NCBI RefSeq assembly: GCF_000503215.1
Contig: NZ_AYTD01000011.1
Location: forward strand, 248,001-312,000
Direction of reading: 5' to 3'
DNA length: 64,000 nt
Origin: Pseudomonas canadensis
GTDB lineage: Bacteria; Pseudomonadota; Gammaproteobacteria; Pseudomonadales; Pseudomonadaceae
Part shown: positions 18,988-28,092 of the stretch, in pieces
How the letters are laid out: each line of letters starts with the position of its first letter
Numbering within the stretch: the stretch's first letter is position 1
Translations under genes and position numbers: made by a program
The notes under the pieces: model-generated
What the model was told of the DNA's origin: nothing
Seen by the model: the letters and a program-made list of their open reading frames with translations, nothing else
Databases searched by the model: none

Positions 18988-19331
18988 TCACCCTGCTGCT
19001 GTTATTGGCTGCCTGCTTGCTGACCTGCATGGGCCAGGTGTCGCAGAAATTCGCCGTGGAAAGTTGGCGCGACCTGCCCGAAGGCTGGGCGCTGAAACTG
19101 CGTTCGCCGTGGTTGTGGTCGGCGCTGATGTGCCTGGGCCTCGGCCTGCTGGTGTGGCTGCTGGTGTTGCAGCGCCTGGAAGTGGGCATTGCCTACCCCA
19201 TGCTCAGCCTGAACTTCGTGCTGGTCACGCTGGTGGCACGGTTTGTCTTTCATGAGCCCATCGACAGCCGTCATTGGCTGGGCGTGGCGCTGGTAATCGG
19301 TGGTGTCGTGTTGTTGGGGCGCCACGTATGA
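18984..19331 (+). CDS. arnE: ArnE, flippase subunit for undecaprenyl-phosphate Ara4N
   Basis: 115 residues with four membrane helices of the small multidrug resistance/EamA fold ([67 protein letters not shown]). With ArnF it is thought to flip the lipid-linked sugar across the inner membrane. The start is TTG, overlapping the arnT stop (TTGA), and the stop overlaps arnF. Confidence 0.94.
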   Translation: MITLLLLLAACLLTCMGQVSQKFAVESWRDLPEGWALKLRSPWLWSALMCLGLGLLVWLLVLQRLEVGIAYPMLSLNFVLVTLVARFVFHEPIDSRHWLGVALVIGGVVLLGRHV

Positions 19332-19729
19332 GCCGGGTTCAAGGGTTTGTCTTGGCCCTGGGCAGTGTCGGCCTGGTCAGTGCCGCCCAACTGGGCATGC
19401 GCTGGAGCATGACGCGCTTGCCGCTGCCCAGCGATTGGCTCAGTGCACAGATCAATCTTGGCGCTCTCGGCGTGGTAAGCCTGGCGATCCTGGCCTACGC
19501 GCTGTCGATGCTCTGCTGGTTGGGCGCGCTCAAGCACCTGCCGCTGGGCCGCGCCTACTCGCTGTTGAGCATCAGCTACGCCTTGGTGTACCTGCTGGCG
19601 GCCAGCCTGCCGGTGTTCAACGAACATTTTTCCGTTTCAAAAACCCTGGGGGTGGCGCTTGTCATCCTCGGTGTGCTGGTTATCAACTCTCGTCGTGCTA
19701 GCGCTACAAGTCCCAGGAATGCCCCATGA
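19328..19729 (+). CDS. arnF: ArnF, flippase subunit for undecaprenyl-phosphate Ara4N
   Basis: 133 residues with four membrane helices, the partner of ArnE. Landmarks: [20 protein letters not shown] at the start and [20 protein letters not shown], which matches the second half of ArnE-type proteins. The ATG at 19328 overlaps the arnE stop; a frame 18 codons longer begins inside arnE and is not needed. It overlaps ugd by 4 bp. Confidence 0.93.
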   Translation: MSRVQGFVLALGSVGLVSAAQLGMRWSMTRLPLPSDWLSAQINLGALGVVSLAILAYALSMLCWLGALKHLPLGRAYSLLSISYALVYLLAASLPVFNEHFSVSKTLGVALVILGVLVINSRRASATSPRNAP

Positions 19730-21105
19730 AAATCAGTGTATTTGGTAGTGGTTACGTCGGTCTGGTGCAGGCCACCGTATTGGCCGAAGTCGGTCACGAT
19801 GTCATCTGCATGGACGTTGACAAAAACAAGGTCGAATCTTTGCAGAAAGGCCATGTGACGATCTTCGAGCCGGGGCTGGCAGCGATGGTCAAGGAAAACC
19901 TGGAAAGCGGGCGACTGCACTTTACCCATGACGAGAAACTCGCGGTCGAACACGGCGAAGTGCTGTTTATCGCCGTGGGCACGCCTTCGGATGAAGACGG
20001 CTCGGCTGACCTGAAGTACGTGCTTTCGGTGGGCGATGCGGTCGCTCGTCATCGCAAGGAACCGGTGATCCTGGTGGAAAAATCCACTGTGCCCGTCGGC
20101 ACTGGCGATACCCTGCGCGCGCATATCGAAAAAGCCCTTCACCTGGCTGGCCGGCACCTGGAGTTCGATATCGTCTCCAACCCGGAATTCCTCAAGGAAG
20201 GTTCAGCCGTGGCCGACTGCCGCCGCCCCGATCGCATCATCATCGGCTGCGAGCGTGAAGAAGTACGCGAGGTCATGCGCGACCTGTACGCCCCGTTCAA
20301 CCGCAACCATGACCGCATCATCTTCATGGACCTGCGCAGCGCCGAGCTGACCAAATACGCCGCCAACTGCATGTTGGCGACCAAGATCAGCTTCATCAAC
20401 CAGATCGCCGAGTTGGCCGAGCACCTGGGCGCGGACATCGAAGCCGTACGCCTTGGTATCGGCGCCGACTCACGCATCGGTTACCACTTCATCTACCCCG
20501 GCTGCGGTTATGGCGGTTCGTGCTTCCCCAAGGACATGCGTGCCCTGATCCACAGCGCCAAGCAGGCCAACTGCTCCAGCGACCTGTTGGAAGCGGTGGA
20601 AGCCATCAATCAGCGCCAGAAGAGCAAGCTGTTCGAACGCATCAATGCGTTCTTCAAGGGCAACCTGCGCGGCAAAACCTTTGCCCTGTGGGGCCTGGCG
20701 TTCAAGCCGAACACCGATGACATGCGTGATGCGCCCAGCCGGGTGCTGATGGAAGCCTTGTGGGCCGCCGGCGCCAACGTGCGCGCGTTCGACCCCGAAG
20801 CCATGCAGGAAACCCAGCGCATCTACGGCGATGATCCACGGTTGATGCTGATGGGCACCCCGGAATCCACCCTCGGCGGCGCCGATGCGCTGATCGTCTG
20901 CACCGAATGGCAGCAGTTCAAGGCGCCGGACTTCGACCTGATCCACCAACGCCTGAAAACCCCGGTGATCTTCGACGGCCGCAACCTCTACGACGGCGAG
21001 CGCCTGGCGCGCAAAGGCTTCCAGTACTACCCGATCGGCCGCGGCGACTCCTGCCAGTTGCCGATTCCGCAGCAACAATGGTTGCCGCAGGTTGTGGAAG
21101 CCTGA
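19726..21105 (+). CDS. ugd: UDP-glucose 6-dehydrogenase (Ugd/PmrE)
   Basis: 459-residue cytoplasmic enzyme that oxidises UDP-glucose to UDP-glucuronate with 2 NAD+, supplying the first substrate of the arn pathway. Motifs: the NAD-binding [18 protein letters not shown] at the N-terminus, [22 protein letters not shown], and the catalytic Cys in [17 protein letters not shown]. The C-terminal UDP-binding domain has [18 protein letters not shown]. It overlaps arnF by 4 bp, so the whole pathway is co-transcribed. Confidence 0.96.
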   Translation: MKISVFGSGYVGLVQATVLAEVGHDVICMDVDKNKVESLQKGHVTIFEPGLAAMVKENLESGRLHFTHDEKLAVEHGEVLFIAVGTPSDEDGSADLKYVLSVGDAVARHRKEPVILVEKSTVPVGTGDTLRAHIEKALHLAGRHLEFDIVSNPEFLKEGSAVADCRRPDRIIIGCEREEVREVMRDLYAPFNRNHDRIIFMDLRSAELTKYAANCMLATKISFINQIAELAEHLGADIEAVRLGIGADSRIGYHFIYPGCGYGGSCFPKDMRALIHSAKQANCSSDLLEAVEAINQRQKSKLFERINAFFKGNLRGKTFALWGLAFKPNTDDMRDAPSRVLMEALWAAGANVRAFDPEAMQETQRIYGDDPRLMLMGTPESTLGGADALIVCTEWQQFKAPDFDLIHQRLKTPVIFDGRNLYDGERLARKGFQYYPIGRGDSCQLPIPQQQWLPQVVEA

Positions 21106-21108
21106 TAC

Positions 21109-22731
21109 GTGAACAAAGCTCAACCGTCCCTGTTAAATCCAACGGTCCGCCGCCAATCCCTCGGTTTGGGATTGCTGGCGTTGTTGCTATTCATAGCCGG
21201 CAGTTGGCACCAGGCAATCATCGGCTTCGACTCCCGCTTCGTGCTGTTTGCCCAGGAAATGTTGCGCCATGGGCCTGGTTTCTTCCCAACCACCTACGGC
21301 CAGCCTTATGCGGATTACCTGGCCACGTCGACGTTGATGACGTGGCTGGTGTCGTTGCCGTTTGGCGAGGTCACCCGCTTTACTGCCTGGCTGCCTACGG
21401 CCGTTGCCTCGGCGTCGATTGTCACCCTGGTGTATCGCCTGACGGCACCCTACTCCCAGCGCTGGGGTCTATTGAGCATCGCAATGCTGTTGCTAAGCAG
21501 CAGTTTTATCAGCGAAACCCGTGCGGTGTCCCTCGACCAGATGTTGGCGGCGATCGCCCTGGCGGTGTTCTACCTGGGGTATGCACACGACCACTTCGGT
21601 GCAGGTAAACGCCTGCATTGGTTGTACCTGCTGCTGATTCTCGGCTTTGCGGTACGTGGGCCGATCGGGCTGGTCATTCCCACTGGCGTGCTGTGCAGCT
21701 ATTACCTGATCAACCGCCAATGGCGGCAACTGTTCAGCTTTGGTTTGATCGCGTTGGCATTGCTGGTGGCGTGCGTCGGCTTGTTATTGCTGATGGCTAA
21801 ACTGAGCGGCGGCGAGCGTTTCATGCAGGACGTAATCCGCATGCAGTTCCTCGGGCGCATGGATGGCAGCGAAGGCTCCAGCGGCGTGCTGTATTACTTC
21901 ACCAGCTCCATGGGCAACTATGCCCTGGCGTATCCGATGGCTGTGCTGGTGCTGTTGGCTATGGTGATCAGTGGGCGCCGGGTGCCGGGACCGGCATTGC
22001 AGTTGGTGTGGTACTGCGCCGCCGCGGGTCTGCTGGTGATGCTGGGCTTGTCGATTCCCCAGGCGAAAAAAGCGCGGTATGTACTGCCAATGCTGCCCAT
22101 GGCGGCGATAATTGCCGCGTATCCGTTCCAGGTGGCACATGGGCGGCTGTTTGCCGGGTTACGTGGGTTGATGCTCGGTATCTGGACGTTGTTGCCGACG
22201 CTGTTGATAGCCGGGTTGCTCTTCGCGCGGCCGCGCTACCCGGAACAATTGAGCCATTTGGGCTGGGTGTTCGGTGTGCTTGGTGGGCTGCAGCTAGTGG
22301 CGTTGCTGGCGCTGTTCAAAACTCAATTGCGCACGGTCGGACCGGCTTTTGCAGGCGTACTGGCGGTATGGGCCACTTATATCCTGGTGGTCGAACCGCT
22401 TGAACGCAGTGTCTATGACACCCGTACCTTTACCTTGCAAGTGCATGAGCACGTCATGCAGCAAAAGGCGCCGGTGGTGTTGCACGGCCTGGGCAAAGAC
22501 GCCAAGGCGATCAAATACATGGTCAACCTCGACTGCGACCAAGTGCCGTTGTTTACCCAGCTGGAAGCCGAGCTGAAGCCAATCCAGGGGCCAGCCTGGT
22601 TGGTGATGAGTCAAGCGGATTACGAAGGCTTGCAGGACCCGCGCTTTCGCACCCTTACCCCGACCCTGGTCGGTGAGTTTGACCGCAACCCTTACGTACT
22701 GCTGCACTTGGCCAAAGCGCCGCAACCTTGA
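21109..22731 (+). CDS. Second ArnT-like (GT83/PMT-fold) membrane glycosyltransferase
   Basis: 540 residues with about 12 membrane segments, starting at a GTG three bases after the ugd stop. The first periplasmic loop carries the acceptor/donor-binding signature in a variant form (IIGFDSRFVLFAQEMLRHGPGF, with Asp but a different pattern from ArnT's PDETRY). SLDQMLAAIALAVFYLG and FAVRGPIGLVIP match the fold. It may add Ara4N to another acceptor, or transfer a different undecaprenyl-linked sugar (galactosamine, for example) to lipid A. Co-transcription with arn suggests an envelope-charge role. The extra gene in this place is not part of the standard operon. Confidence 0.85.
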   Translation: MNKAQPSLLNPTVRRQSLGLGLLALLLFIAGSWHQAIIGFDSRFVLFAQEMLRHGPGFFPTTYGQPYADYLATSTLMTWLVSLPFGEVTRFTAWLPTAVASASIVTLVYRLTAPYSQRWGLLSIAMLLLSSSFISETRAVSLDQMLAAIALAVFYLGYAHDHFGAGKRLHWLYLLLILGFAVRGPIGLVIPTGVLCSYYLINRQWRQLFSFGLIALALLVACVGLLLLMAKLSGGERFMQDVIRMQFLGRMDGSEGSSGVLYYFTSSMGNYALAYPMAVLVLLAMVISGRRVPGPALQLVWYCAAAGLLVMLGLSIPQAKKARYVLPMLPMAAIIAAYPFQVAHGRLFAGLRGLMLGIWTLLPTLLIAGLLFARPRYPEQLSHLGWVFGVLGGLQLVALLALFKTQLRTVGPAFAGVLAVWATYILVVEPLERSVYDTRTFTLQVHEHVMQQKAPVVLHGLGKDAKAIKYMVNLDCDQVPLFTQLEAELKPIQGPAWLVMSQADYEGLQDPRFRTLTPTLVGEFDRNPYVLLHLAKAPQP

Positions 22732-22858
22732 CCCTGCACCGGCAGTGCCGGCATTCAATTCATTATTTTTGCACTCAACCTGCATCAATATGCATTGGCG
22801 CCATGCTTCCTAGGTCGGCACACTGCATGAGTTCCTTCCCCCAAATGTTGGAACTTTC

Positions 22859-22896
22859 AAAGGGCTTTTCCGGGCAACCAGACAAGCCTTTTTTTT
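22859..22896 (+). terminator. Probable rho-independent terminator after the arn operon
   Basis: AAAGGGCTT (22859-22867) pairs with AAGCCTTT (22884-22891) with one bulged G, and the 3' arm runs into eight T residues (22889-22896). It lies 128 bp after the last arn-cluster gene and 26 bp before the HPP gene. Confidence 0.5.
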
Positions 22897-22922
22897 GCCC
22901 GCTGTTTATGGATCCCCTTTCA

Positions 22923-23633
22923 ATGCTCGCTCGCTGGTTCCCCGCTGCTATCAATACTCGCCCCACTGAATGGAGCCGCGCCGCCATCGGCATGGCCTTG
23001 GGCACCCTGCTCAGTGTCTGGGTGTGTTCCCAAGTATTTGGCATGGAGGTGGCGTTGCACCTGCTCGGCCCCCTCGGCGCTTCGGCGGTGCTGTTGTTCG
23101 CCGTGTCGTCCGGTGCATTGGCGCAACCTTGGTCGATCATCGGCAGCTATCTGTGTGCGGGTGTGGTTGCGCTGCTGGTAGCCCGTGTCTTGGGTCCCTC
23201 CCTGGGCGGCGCCTGCCTGGCAGCGGGCATGACGGTGGTGCTGATGTGCTGGCTGCGTTGCCTGCACCCCCCGGCCGGTGGATTGGCCATGACGCTGGTT
23301 TTGGCCGACCCTGCCTCCGCCGCTCTGGGTTGGTATGAATTGGGCGCCGTGTTGCTCGGCGCCAGCGCCTTGCTGGCCTGCGCACTGGCTTACAACAACG
23401 CGACGCGCACGCGTTATCCCAAAGGCGCTGCCGAATTCCCGCCGGCTATTCTCAATCGTCCGCAGGCCGCACGAGACCCTGCGATCACTGCCGCCGACTT
23501 GAAGCTCGCGCTGGCTGAAATGGAGCAATTCTACGACGTGGAGCCTACGGAGCTGGAACAATTGATCCACGCCGCAGAAACCCACGCGCGCCGCCGCAGC
23601 ATCGCTGAAGTACTGGCCAGCCGGGTGCCTTGA
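22923..23633 (+). CDS. HPP-family integral membrane protein
   Basis: 236 residues. The N-terminal two-thirds has about five membrane helices and the family signature LHPPAGGLAMTLVLADP. The C-terminal 70 residues are soluble and charged (ITAADLKLALAEMEQFYDVEPTELEQLIHAAETHARRRS). The family includes cyanobacterial nitrite transporter-like proteins, but in proteobacteria the substrate is unknown. The start is uncertain: in-frame ATGs exist at 22827, 22908 and 22923, none with a good ribosome site. 22923 is chosen because the terminator-like hairpin lies just upstream and MLARWFPAAINTRPTEW is a natural amphipathic start. Confidence 0.8.
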   Translation: MLARWFPAAINTRPTEWSRAAIGMALGTLLSVWVCSQVFGMEVALHLLGPLGASAVLLFAVSSGALAQPWSIIGSYLCAGVVALLVARVLGPSLGGACLAAGMTVVLMCWLRCLHPPAGGLAMTLVLADPASAALGWYELGAVLLGASALLACALAYNNATRTRYPKGAAEFPPAILNRPQAARDPAITAADLKLALAEMEQFYDVEPTELEQLIHAAETHARRRSIAEVLASRVP

Positions 23634-23774
23634 AGCCATCGTCCACTCCCTGCATAAATGCAAAAACAACCTGCATGATTCATGGTTGTACTGGGCAAAT
23701 TTGCACTGGTACGATCGCGAGATGGTTCGTCCGCGAACATCTTGATAAAGAACAATAAAAGCAGGGAGTTATCG

Positions 23775-24878
23775 ATGACTGCTCAGGTTTCATCCGAGGC
23801 AAGCCACGCAGAAACACTTCAGGACGAAGTCCTCGCCGAGGTCCGTAACCACATCGGCCACCTCACCCTCAACCGCCCCGCCGGCTTGAACGCTATCACC
23901 TTGAACATGGTGCGCAGCCTGACGTCCCAACTGCAGGCCTGGGCCGATGACCCACAGGTGTACGCCGTGGTCTTGCGCGGCGCCGGTGAAAAAGCCTTCT
24001 GCGCCGGCGGCGATATCCGTTCGCTGTACGACAGTTTCAAGAACGGCGATAGCCTGCACCAGGACTTCTTCGTCGAGGAGTACGCACTGGACCTGGCCAT
24101 CCACCATTACCGCAAACCGGTACTGGCACTCATGGATGGGTTTGTCCTGGGCGGTGGCATGGGCCTGGTGCAAGGCGCCGACTTGCGCGTGGTCACCGAG
24201 CGCAGCCGCCTGGCGATGCCGGAAGTGGCCATCGGCTATTTCCCTGACGTGGGCGGCAGCTACTTCCTGCCGCGTATTCGGGGTGAGCTGGGGATTTACC
24301 TGGGCGTCACCGGGGTGCAAATCCGCGCAGCCGACGCGCTCTACTGCGGGCTGGCGGACTGGTACCTTGAAAGCAACAAGCTGGCCGACCTGGACCAGAA
24401 GCTTGATCGCCTGCAATGGCAAGACTCGCCGCTCAAGGATCTGCAAGGCGTGCTCGCCAAGCTGGCCGTGCAGCAACTGCCCGACGCGCCACTGGCTGCC
24501 TTGCGTCCCGCTATCGACCACTTCTTTGCGCTGCCGGATGTGCCGAGCATTGTCGAGCAACTGCAACAGGTCACCGTGGCTGACAGCCACGAATGGGCGC
24601 TGACCACCGCCAACCTGATGCAGACCCGCTCCCCCCTGGCCATGGCCGTTACCCTTGAAATGCTACGTCGCGGCCGCCGCCTGCCTTTGGAGCAGTGTTT
24701 TGCCCTGGAATTGCACTTGGACCGCCAATGGTTCGAACGTGGCGATCTGATTGAGGGCGTGCGTGCGCTGATCATCGACAAGGACAAGGCCCCGCGCTGG
24801 AACCCACCCACCCTGCATGGGCTTTCCCTTAGTCATGTAGAAAGCTTCTTTCAACACTTCGAGCAGGTTGCGAACTAA
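23775..24878 (+). CDS. 3-Hydroxyisobutyryl-CoA hydrolase-like crotonase
   Basis: 367-residue crotonase-fold enzyme, longer than enoyl-CoA hydratases (about 257) and matching HIBYL-CoA hydrolase, which releases 3-hydroxyisobutyrate in valine breakdown. Seen: oxyanion-hole segments GEKAFCAGGDIRSLYD and DGFVLGGGMGLVQGADLRVV, the catalytic acid region MPEVAIGYFPDVGGSYFLPRI, and the C-terminal LTTANLMQTRSPLAMAVTLEMLRRG typical of HIBCH. The ATG at 23775 follows GGGAG by 7 bases; the frame stays open upstream but without a comparable site. Three bases separate it from the acyl-CoA dehydrogenase, so the two form an operon. Confidence 0.87.
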   Translation: MTAQVSSEASHAETLQDEVLAEVRNHIGHLTLNRPAGLNAITLNMVRSLTSQLQAWADDPQVYAVVLRGAGEKAFCAGGDIRSLYDSFKNGDSLHQDFFVEEYALDLAIHHYRKPVLALMDGFVLGGGMGLVQGADLRVVTERSRLAMPEVAIGYFPDVGGSYFLPRIRGELGIYLGVTGVQIRAADALYCGLADWYLESNKLADLDQKLDRLQWQDSPLKDLQGVLAKLAVQQLPDAPLAALRPAIDHFFALPDVPSIVEQLQQVTVADSHEWALTTANLMQTRSPLAMAVTLEMLRRGRRLPLEQCFALELHLDRQWFERGDLIEGVRALIIDKDKAPRWNPPTLHGLSLSHVESFFQHFEQVAN

Positions 24879-24881
24879 GCC

Positions 24882-26033
24882 ATGCAAGACATTGAATATA
24901 CAGAAGAACAAGTAATGATCCGCGACATGGCGCGCGACTTTGCCCGTGGCGAAATTGCGCCCTACGCCCAAGCCTGGGAGAAAGCCGGCTGGATCGACGA
25001 CGCCCTGGTCGCCAAGATGGGCGAACTGGGTCTGCTGGGCATGGTGGTGCCTGAAGAATGGGGTGGCACCTACGTCGATTACGTCGCCTACGCCCTCGCT
25101 GTGGAAGAGATTTCTGCCGGCGACGGCGCCACGGGCGCGTTGATGAGTATCCATAATTCAGTGGGTTGCGGGCCGATCCTCAATTACGGCACAGAGGCAC
25201 AGAAGCAGACTTGGCTGGCGGACCTCGCCAGCGGCCAGGCCATCGGCTGCTTCTGCCTGACCGAGCCCCAGGCCGGCTCCGAAGCTCACAATTTGCGCAC
25301 CCGCGCCGAATTGCGTGATGGTCAGTGGGTGATCACTGGCGCCAAGCAATTCGTCAGCAACGGCAAGCGCGCCAAACTGGCAATCGTATTTGCCGTGACC
25401 GACCCCGAGCTGGGCAAAAAAGGCATCTCGGCGTTCCTGGTGCCCACCGCAACACCGGGATTCGTGGTGGACCGCACCGAACACAAAATGGGCATTCGCG
25501 CCTCCGACACCTGCGCCGTCACCCTCAACCAATGCACAGTGCCCGAGGCCAACCTGTTGGGTGAGCGCGGAAAAGGCCTGGCGATTGCTCTCTCCAACCT
25601 GGAAGGTGGACGCATCGGCATTGCCGCCCAGGCGCTGGGCATCGCCCGTGCGGCGTTTGAGGCAGCGTTGGCTTATGCCCGTGACCGCGTGCAATTCAAT
25701 AAGGCGATCATCGAGCACCAGAGCGTGGCCAATCTGCTGGCCGACATGCAAACCCAGCTGAATGCCGCACGCTTGTTGATCTTGCATGCTGCACGACTGC
25801 GCAGTGCCGGCAAACCGTGCCTGTCGGAAGCTTCCCAGGCGAAGCTGTTTGCCTCGGAAATGGCGGAGAAGGTCTGCTCGTCAGCGATGCAGATTCATGG
25901 CGGGTATGGGTATCTGGAGGATTACCCGGTGGAGCGTTACTACCGGGATGCGCGGATCACGCAAATTTACGAGGGGACCAGCGAGATTCAGCGAATGGTG
26001 ATTGCCAGGGAACTCAAGCACTACCAGCTTTAA
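24882..26033 (+). CDS. Acyl-CoA dehydrogenase, probably isobutyryl-CoA dehydrogenase
   Basis: 383-residue FAD enzyme. Family motifs: [19 protein letters not shown] (FAD/substrate loop), [33 protein letters not shown], and the C-terminal [39 protein letters not shown], in which the Glu of YEGTSE is the usual catalytic base. Position right behind an HIBYL-CoA hydrolase supports the valine-pathway step isobutyryl-CoA to methacrylyl-CoA. Broader short- or branched-chain use is possible. A REPIN follows the stop. Confidence 0.88.
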   Translation: MQDIEYTEEQVMIRDMARDFARGEIAPYAQAWEKAGWIDDALVAKMGELGLLGMVVPEEWGGTYVDYVAYALAVEEISAGDGATGALMSIHNSVGCGPILNYGTEAQKQTWLADLASGQAIGCFCLTEPQAGSEAHNLRTRAELRDGQWVITGAKQFVSNGKRAKLAIVFAVTDPELGKKGISAFLVPTATPGFVVDRTEHKMGIRASDTCAVTLNQCTVPEANLLGERGKGLAIALSNLEGGRIGIAAQALGIARAAFEAALAYARDRVQFNKAIIEHQSVANLLADMQTQLNAARLLILHAARLRSAGKPCLSEASQAKLFASEMAEKVCSSAMQIHGGYGYLEDYPVERYYRDARITQIYEGTSEIQRMVIARELKHYQL

Positions 26034-26053
26034 TTGACACAGTGCAAAATCAT

Positions 26054-26142
26054 TGTGGGAGCGGGCTTGCTCGCGAAGGCAGTGGATCAGTCATGAAGAT
26101 GTCGACTGAAACACCGCCTTCGCGAGCAAGCCCGCTCCCACA
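26054..26142. repeat. REPIN with perfect 27-bp arms
   Basis: Two inverted REP copies, 26054-26080 and 26116-26142, are exact reverse complements over 27 bases (each begins TGTGGGAGCGGGCTTGCTCG) and flank a 35-bp spacer. It separates two convergent operons and may also act as a transcription barrier. Perfect identity suggests recent mobility or conversion. Confidence 0.9.
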
Positions 26143-26170
26143 TTTGAGCTCTAGTGTTCACACAACCGCG

Positions 26171-26944
26171 TTACTTGTCCTTGAACTCGGGCGCACGCTT
26201 GGCCACAAACGCCGCCATGCCTTCCTTCTGATCCTGCGTCGCGAACGCTGCATGGAACACCCGGCGCTCAAAGCGCACGCCTTCCGACAGGCTCACTTCA
26301 AACGCACGGTTCACGCTTTCCTTGACCATCATGCTGATAGGCACTGACTTGCCAGCAATCAGAGTCGCGACTTTCAGCGCCTCTTCCAACAGCTCATCAG
26401 CCGGGACGATACGCGCGACGATCCCGCAGCGCTCGGCTTCTTCCGCGTCGATAAAACGCCCGGTCAGGCACATTTCCATGGCCTTGGCCTTGCCCACGGC
26501 ACGGGTCAGGCGCTGGGTGCCGCCCATGCCCGGCAGTACGCCGAGGTTGATTTCCGGCTGGCCGAACTTGGCGCCGTCGCCTGCCAGGATAAAGTCGCAC
26601 ATCAAGGCCAGTTCGCAGCCGCCACCCAGGGCAAACCCGTTGACGGCGGCAATGATCGGCTTGCGGCGGTTGGCCACGCGGTCGCTGTCGCTGAACAGGT
26701 CATCAAGGTAGATCTGCGGGTAGGTCAGCTCGGCCATTTCCTTGATGTCGGCACCGGCAGCGAAGGCTTTCTTGGAGCCAGTCAGCACAATGCAACCGAT
26801 TTCCGGGTTGGCTTCCAGGCCATCCAGTGCCTGGTTCAATTCACTGACCAGTTGCGCGTTGAGAGCGTTCAAGGCTTGCGGGCGATTGAGGGTAATCAGC
26901 CCGACGCGGCCTTGGACGTCGAGCAAAATGGTTTCGTAACTCAT
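26171..26944 (-). CDS. Enoyl-CoA hydratase (crotonase family)
   Basis: 257 residues, standard hydratase length. Motifs: [17 protein letters not shown] and [20 protein letters not shown] for the oxyanion hole and catalytic Glu, [20 protein letters not shown] for the second Glu. In this operon it probably hydrates tiglyl-CoA in isoleucine breakdown. A role for methacrylyl-CoA of the valine branch is also possible, since no separate hydratase accompanies the plus-strand pair. It is the last gene of a four-gene minus-strand operon, 11 bp behind the acyl-CoA dehydrogenase. Confidence 0.9.
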   Translation of the reverse strand: MSYETILLDVQGRVGLITLNRPQALNALNAQLVSELNQALDGLEANPEIGCIVLTGSKKAFAAGADIKEMAELTYPQIYLDDLFSDSDRVANRRKPIIAAVNGFALGGGCELALMCDFILAGDGAKFGQPEINLGVLPGMGGTQRLTRAVGKAKAMEMCLTGRFIDAEEAERCGIVARIVPADELLEEALKVATLIAGKSVPISMMVKESVNRAFEVSLSEGVRFERRVFHAAFATQDQKEGMAAFVAKRAPEFKDK

Positions 26945-26955
26945 GTATCGGCTCC

Positions 26956-28083
26956 TTAGAGATTGCGTGAGATGACCATGCGCTGGATATCGCTGGTGCC
27001 TTCGTAAATCTGGCAGACCCGCACGTCGCGGTAGATCCGCTCCAGGGGGAAGTCGCTCAGGTAACCGTAACCGCCCAGGGTTTGCAAGGCGGCCGAACAG
27101 ACTTTCTCGGCCATTTCCGAGGCGAACAGCTTCGCCATCGAGGCTTCCACCAGCGCTGGCTTGCCGCTGTCACGCAGGGCGGCGGCGTAATGCACCATCT
27201 GCCGGGCGACCGCAATTTGCGTGGCCATGTCCGCCAGGCGGAAGGCCACGGCCTGATGTTCAATGATCGGTTTGCCGAAACTTTCACGCTCACGGGCGTA
27301 GTCGCGGGCGGCTTCAAAGGCGGCGCGGGCCATGCCCACCGCTTGTGAAGCAATACCCACGCGGCCGCCCTCAAGGTTGGCCAGGGCAATCTTGTAGCCT
27401 TCGCCCTCCTCCCCAAGACGGTTGGCGACTGGCACCTTCACCTCCTCGAACAGAATCTGACAGGTGTCGGACGCATGCTGGCCGAGCTTGTCCTCGACCC
27501 GCGCCACGCTGTAGCCCGGCGAATCGGTCGGCACGATGAACGCGCTGATCCCGCGTTTGCCCGCCGTCGGATCGGTCACAGCAAACACAATCACCACCCC
27601 GGCGTTTTGCCCAGAGGTGATGAACTGCTTGCAGCCATTAAGCACGTAATGGTTACCTTCCAGGCGTGCACGGGTTTTCAGGCTGCTGGCGTCGGAACCG
27701 GCCTGGGGCTCGGTCAGCGCGAAGGCACCGAGCATGGCGCCGCTGGCCAGGGGCTTGAGGAATTGTTCTTTCTGCTGGTCGTTGCCGAACTTGAGGATCG
27801 GCACGCAGCCTACCGAGTTGTGCACGCTCATGATGGTGGAGCAGGCGCCGTCACCTGCGGCGATTTCTTCCAGGGCCATGGCGTAGGCCAGGTAGCCGGT
27901 GTCGCAACCGCCCCACTGTTCCGGCACCAGCATGCCGAAGAAGCCCAGTTCGGCCATTTCACCGATGGCTTCCTTGGGAAAGCGATGCTCGCGGTCCCAT
28001 TCGGCGGCAAAGGGTTTCAGGCGCTCCTGGGCAAATTGCCGGGCCGCGTCGCTGATTTGCAGTTGTTCGTCATTGGGCAGCAT
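26956..28083 (-). CDS. Acyl-CoA dehydrogenase, probably 2-methylbutyryl-CoA dehydrogenase
   Basis: 375-residue FAD enzyme with [53 protein letters not shown] and the C-terminal [36 protein letters not shown] with the catalytic Glu. It sits between a thiolase (9 bp gap) and an enoyl-CoA hydratase (11 bp gap). The gene order dehydrogenase (SDR), thiolase, acyl-CoA dehydrogenase, hydratase matches the isoleucine cluster of P. putida as I know it, so oxidation of 2-methylbutyryl-CoA to tiglyl-CoA is the best assignment. Confidence 0.87.
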   Translation of the reverse strand: MLPNDEQLQISDAARQFAQERLKPFAAEWDREHRFPKEAIGEMAELGFFGMLVPEQWGGCDTGYLAYAMALEEIAAGDGACSTIMSVHNSVGCVPILKFGNDQQKEQFLKPLASGAMLGAFALTEPQAGSDASSLKTRARLEGNHYVLNGCKQFITSGQNAGVVIVFAVTDPTAGKRGISAFIVPTDSPGYSVARVEDKLGQHASDTCQILFEEVKVPVANRLGEEGEGYKIALANLEGGRVGIASQAVGMARAAFEAARDYARERESFGKPIIEHQAVAFRLADMATQIAVARQMVHYAAALRDSGKPALVEASMAKLFASEMAEKVCSAALQTLGGYGYLSDFPLERIYRDVRVCQIYEGTSDIQRMVISRNL

Positions 28084-28092
28084 GGTCAGTCC

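Noticed and set aside
22779..23662. TGCAT/ATGCA palindromes on both sides of the HPP gene (about 22781 and 23651)
   Set aside because: Arms of five bases with different spacers are too short to separate from chance.
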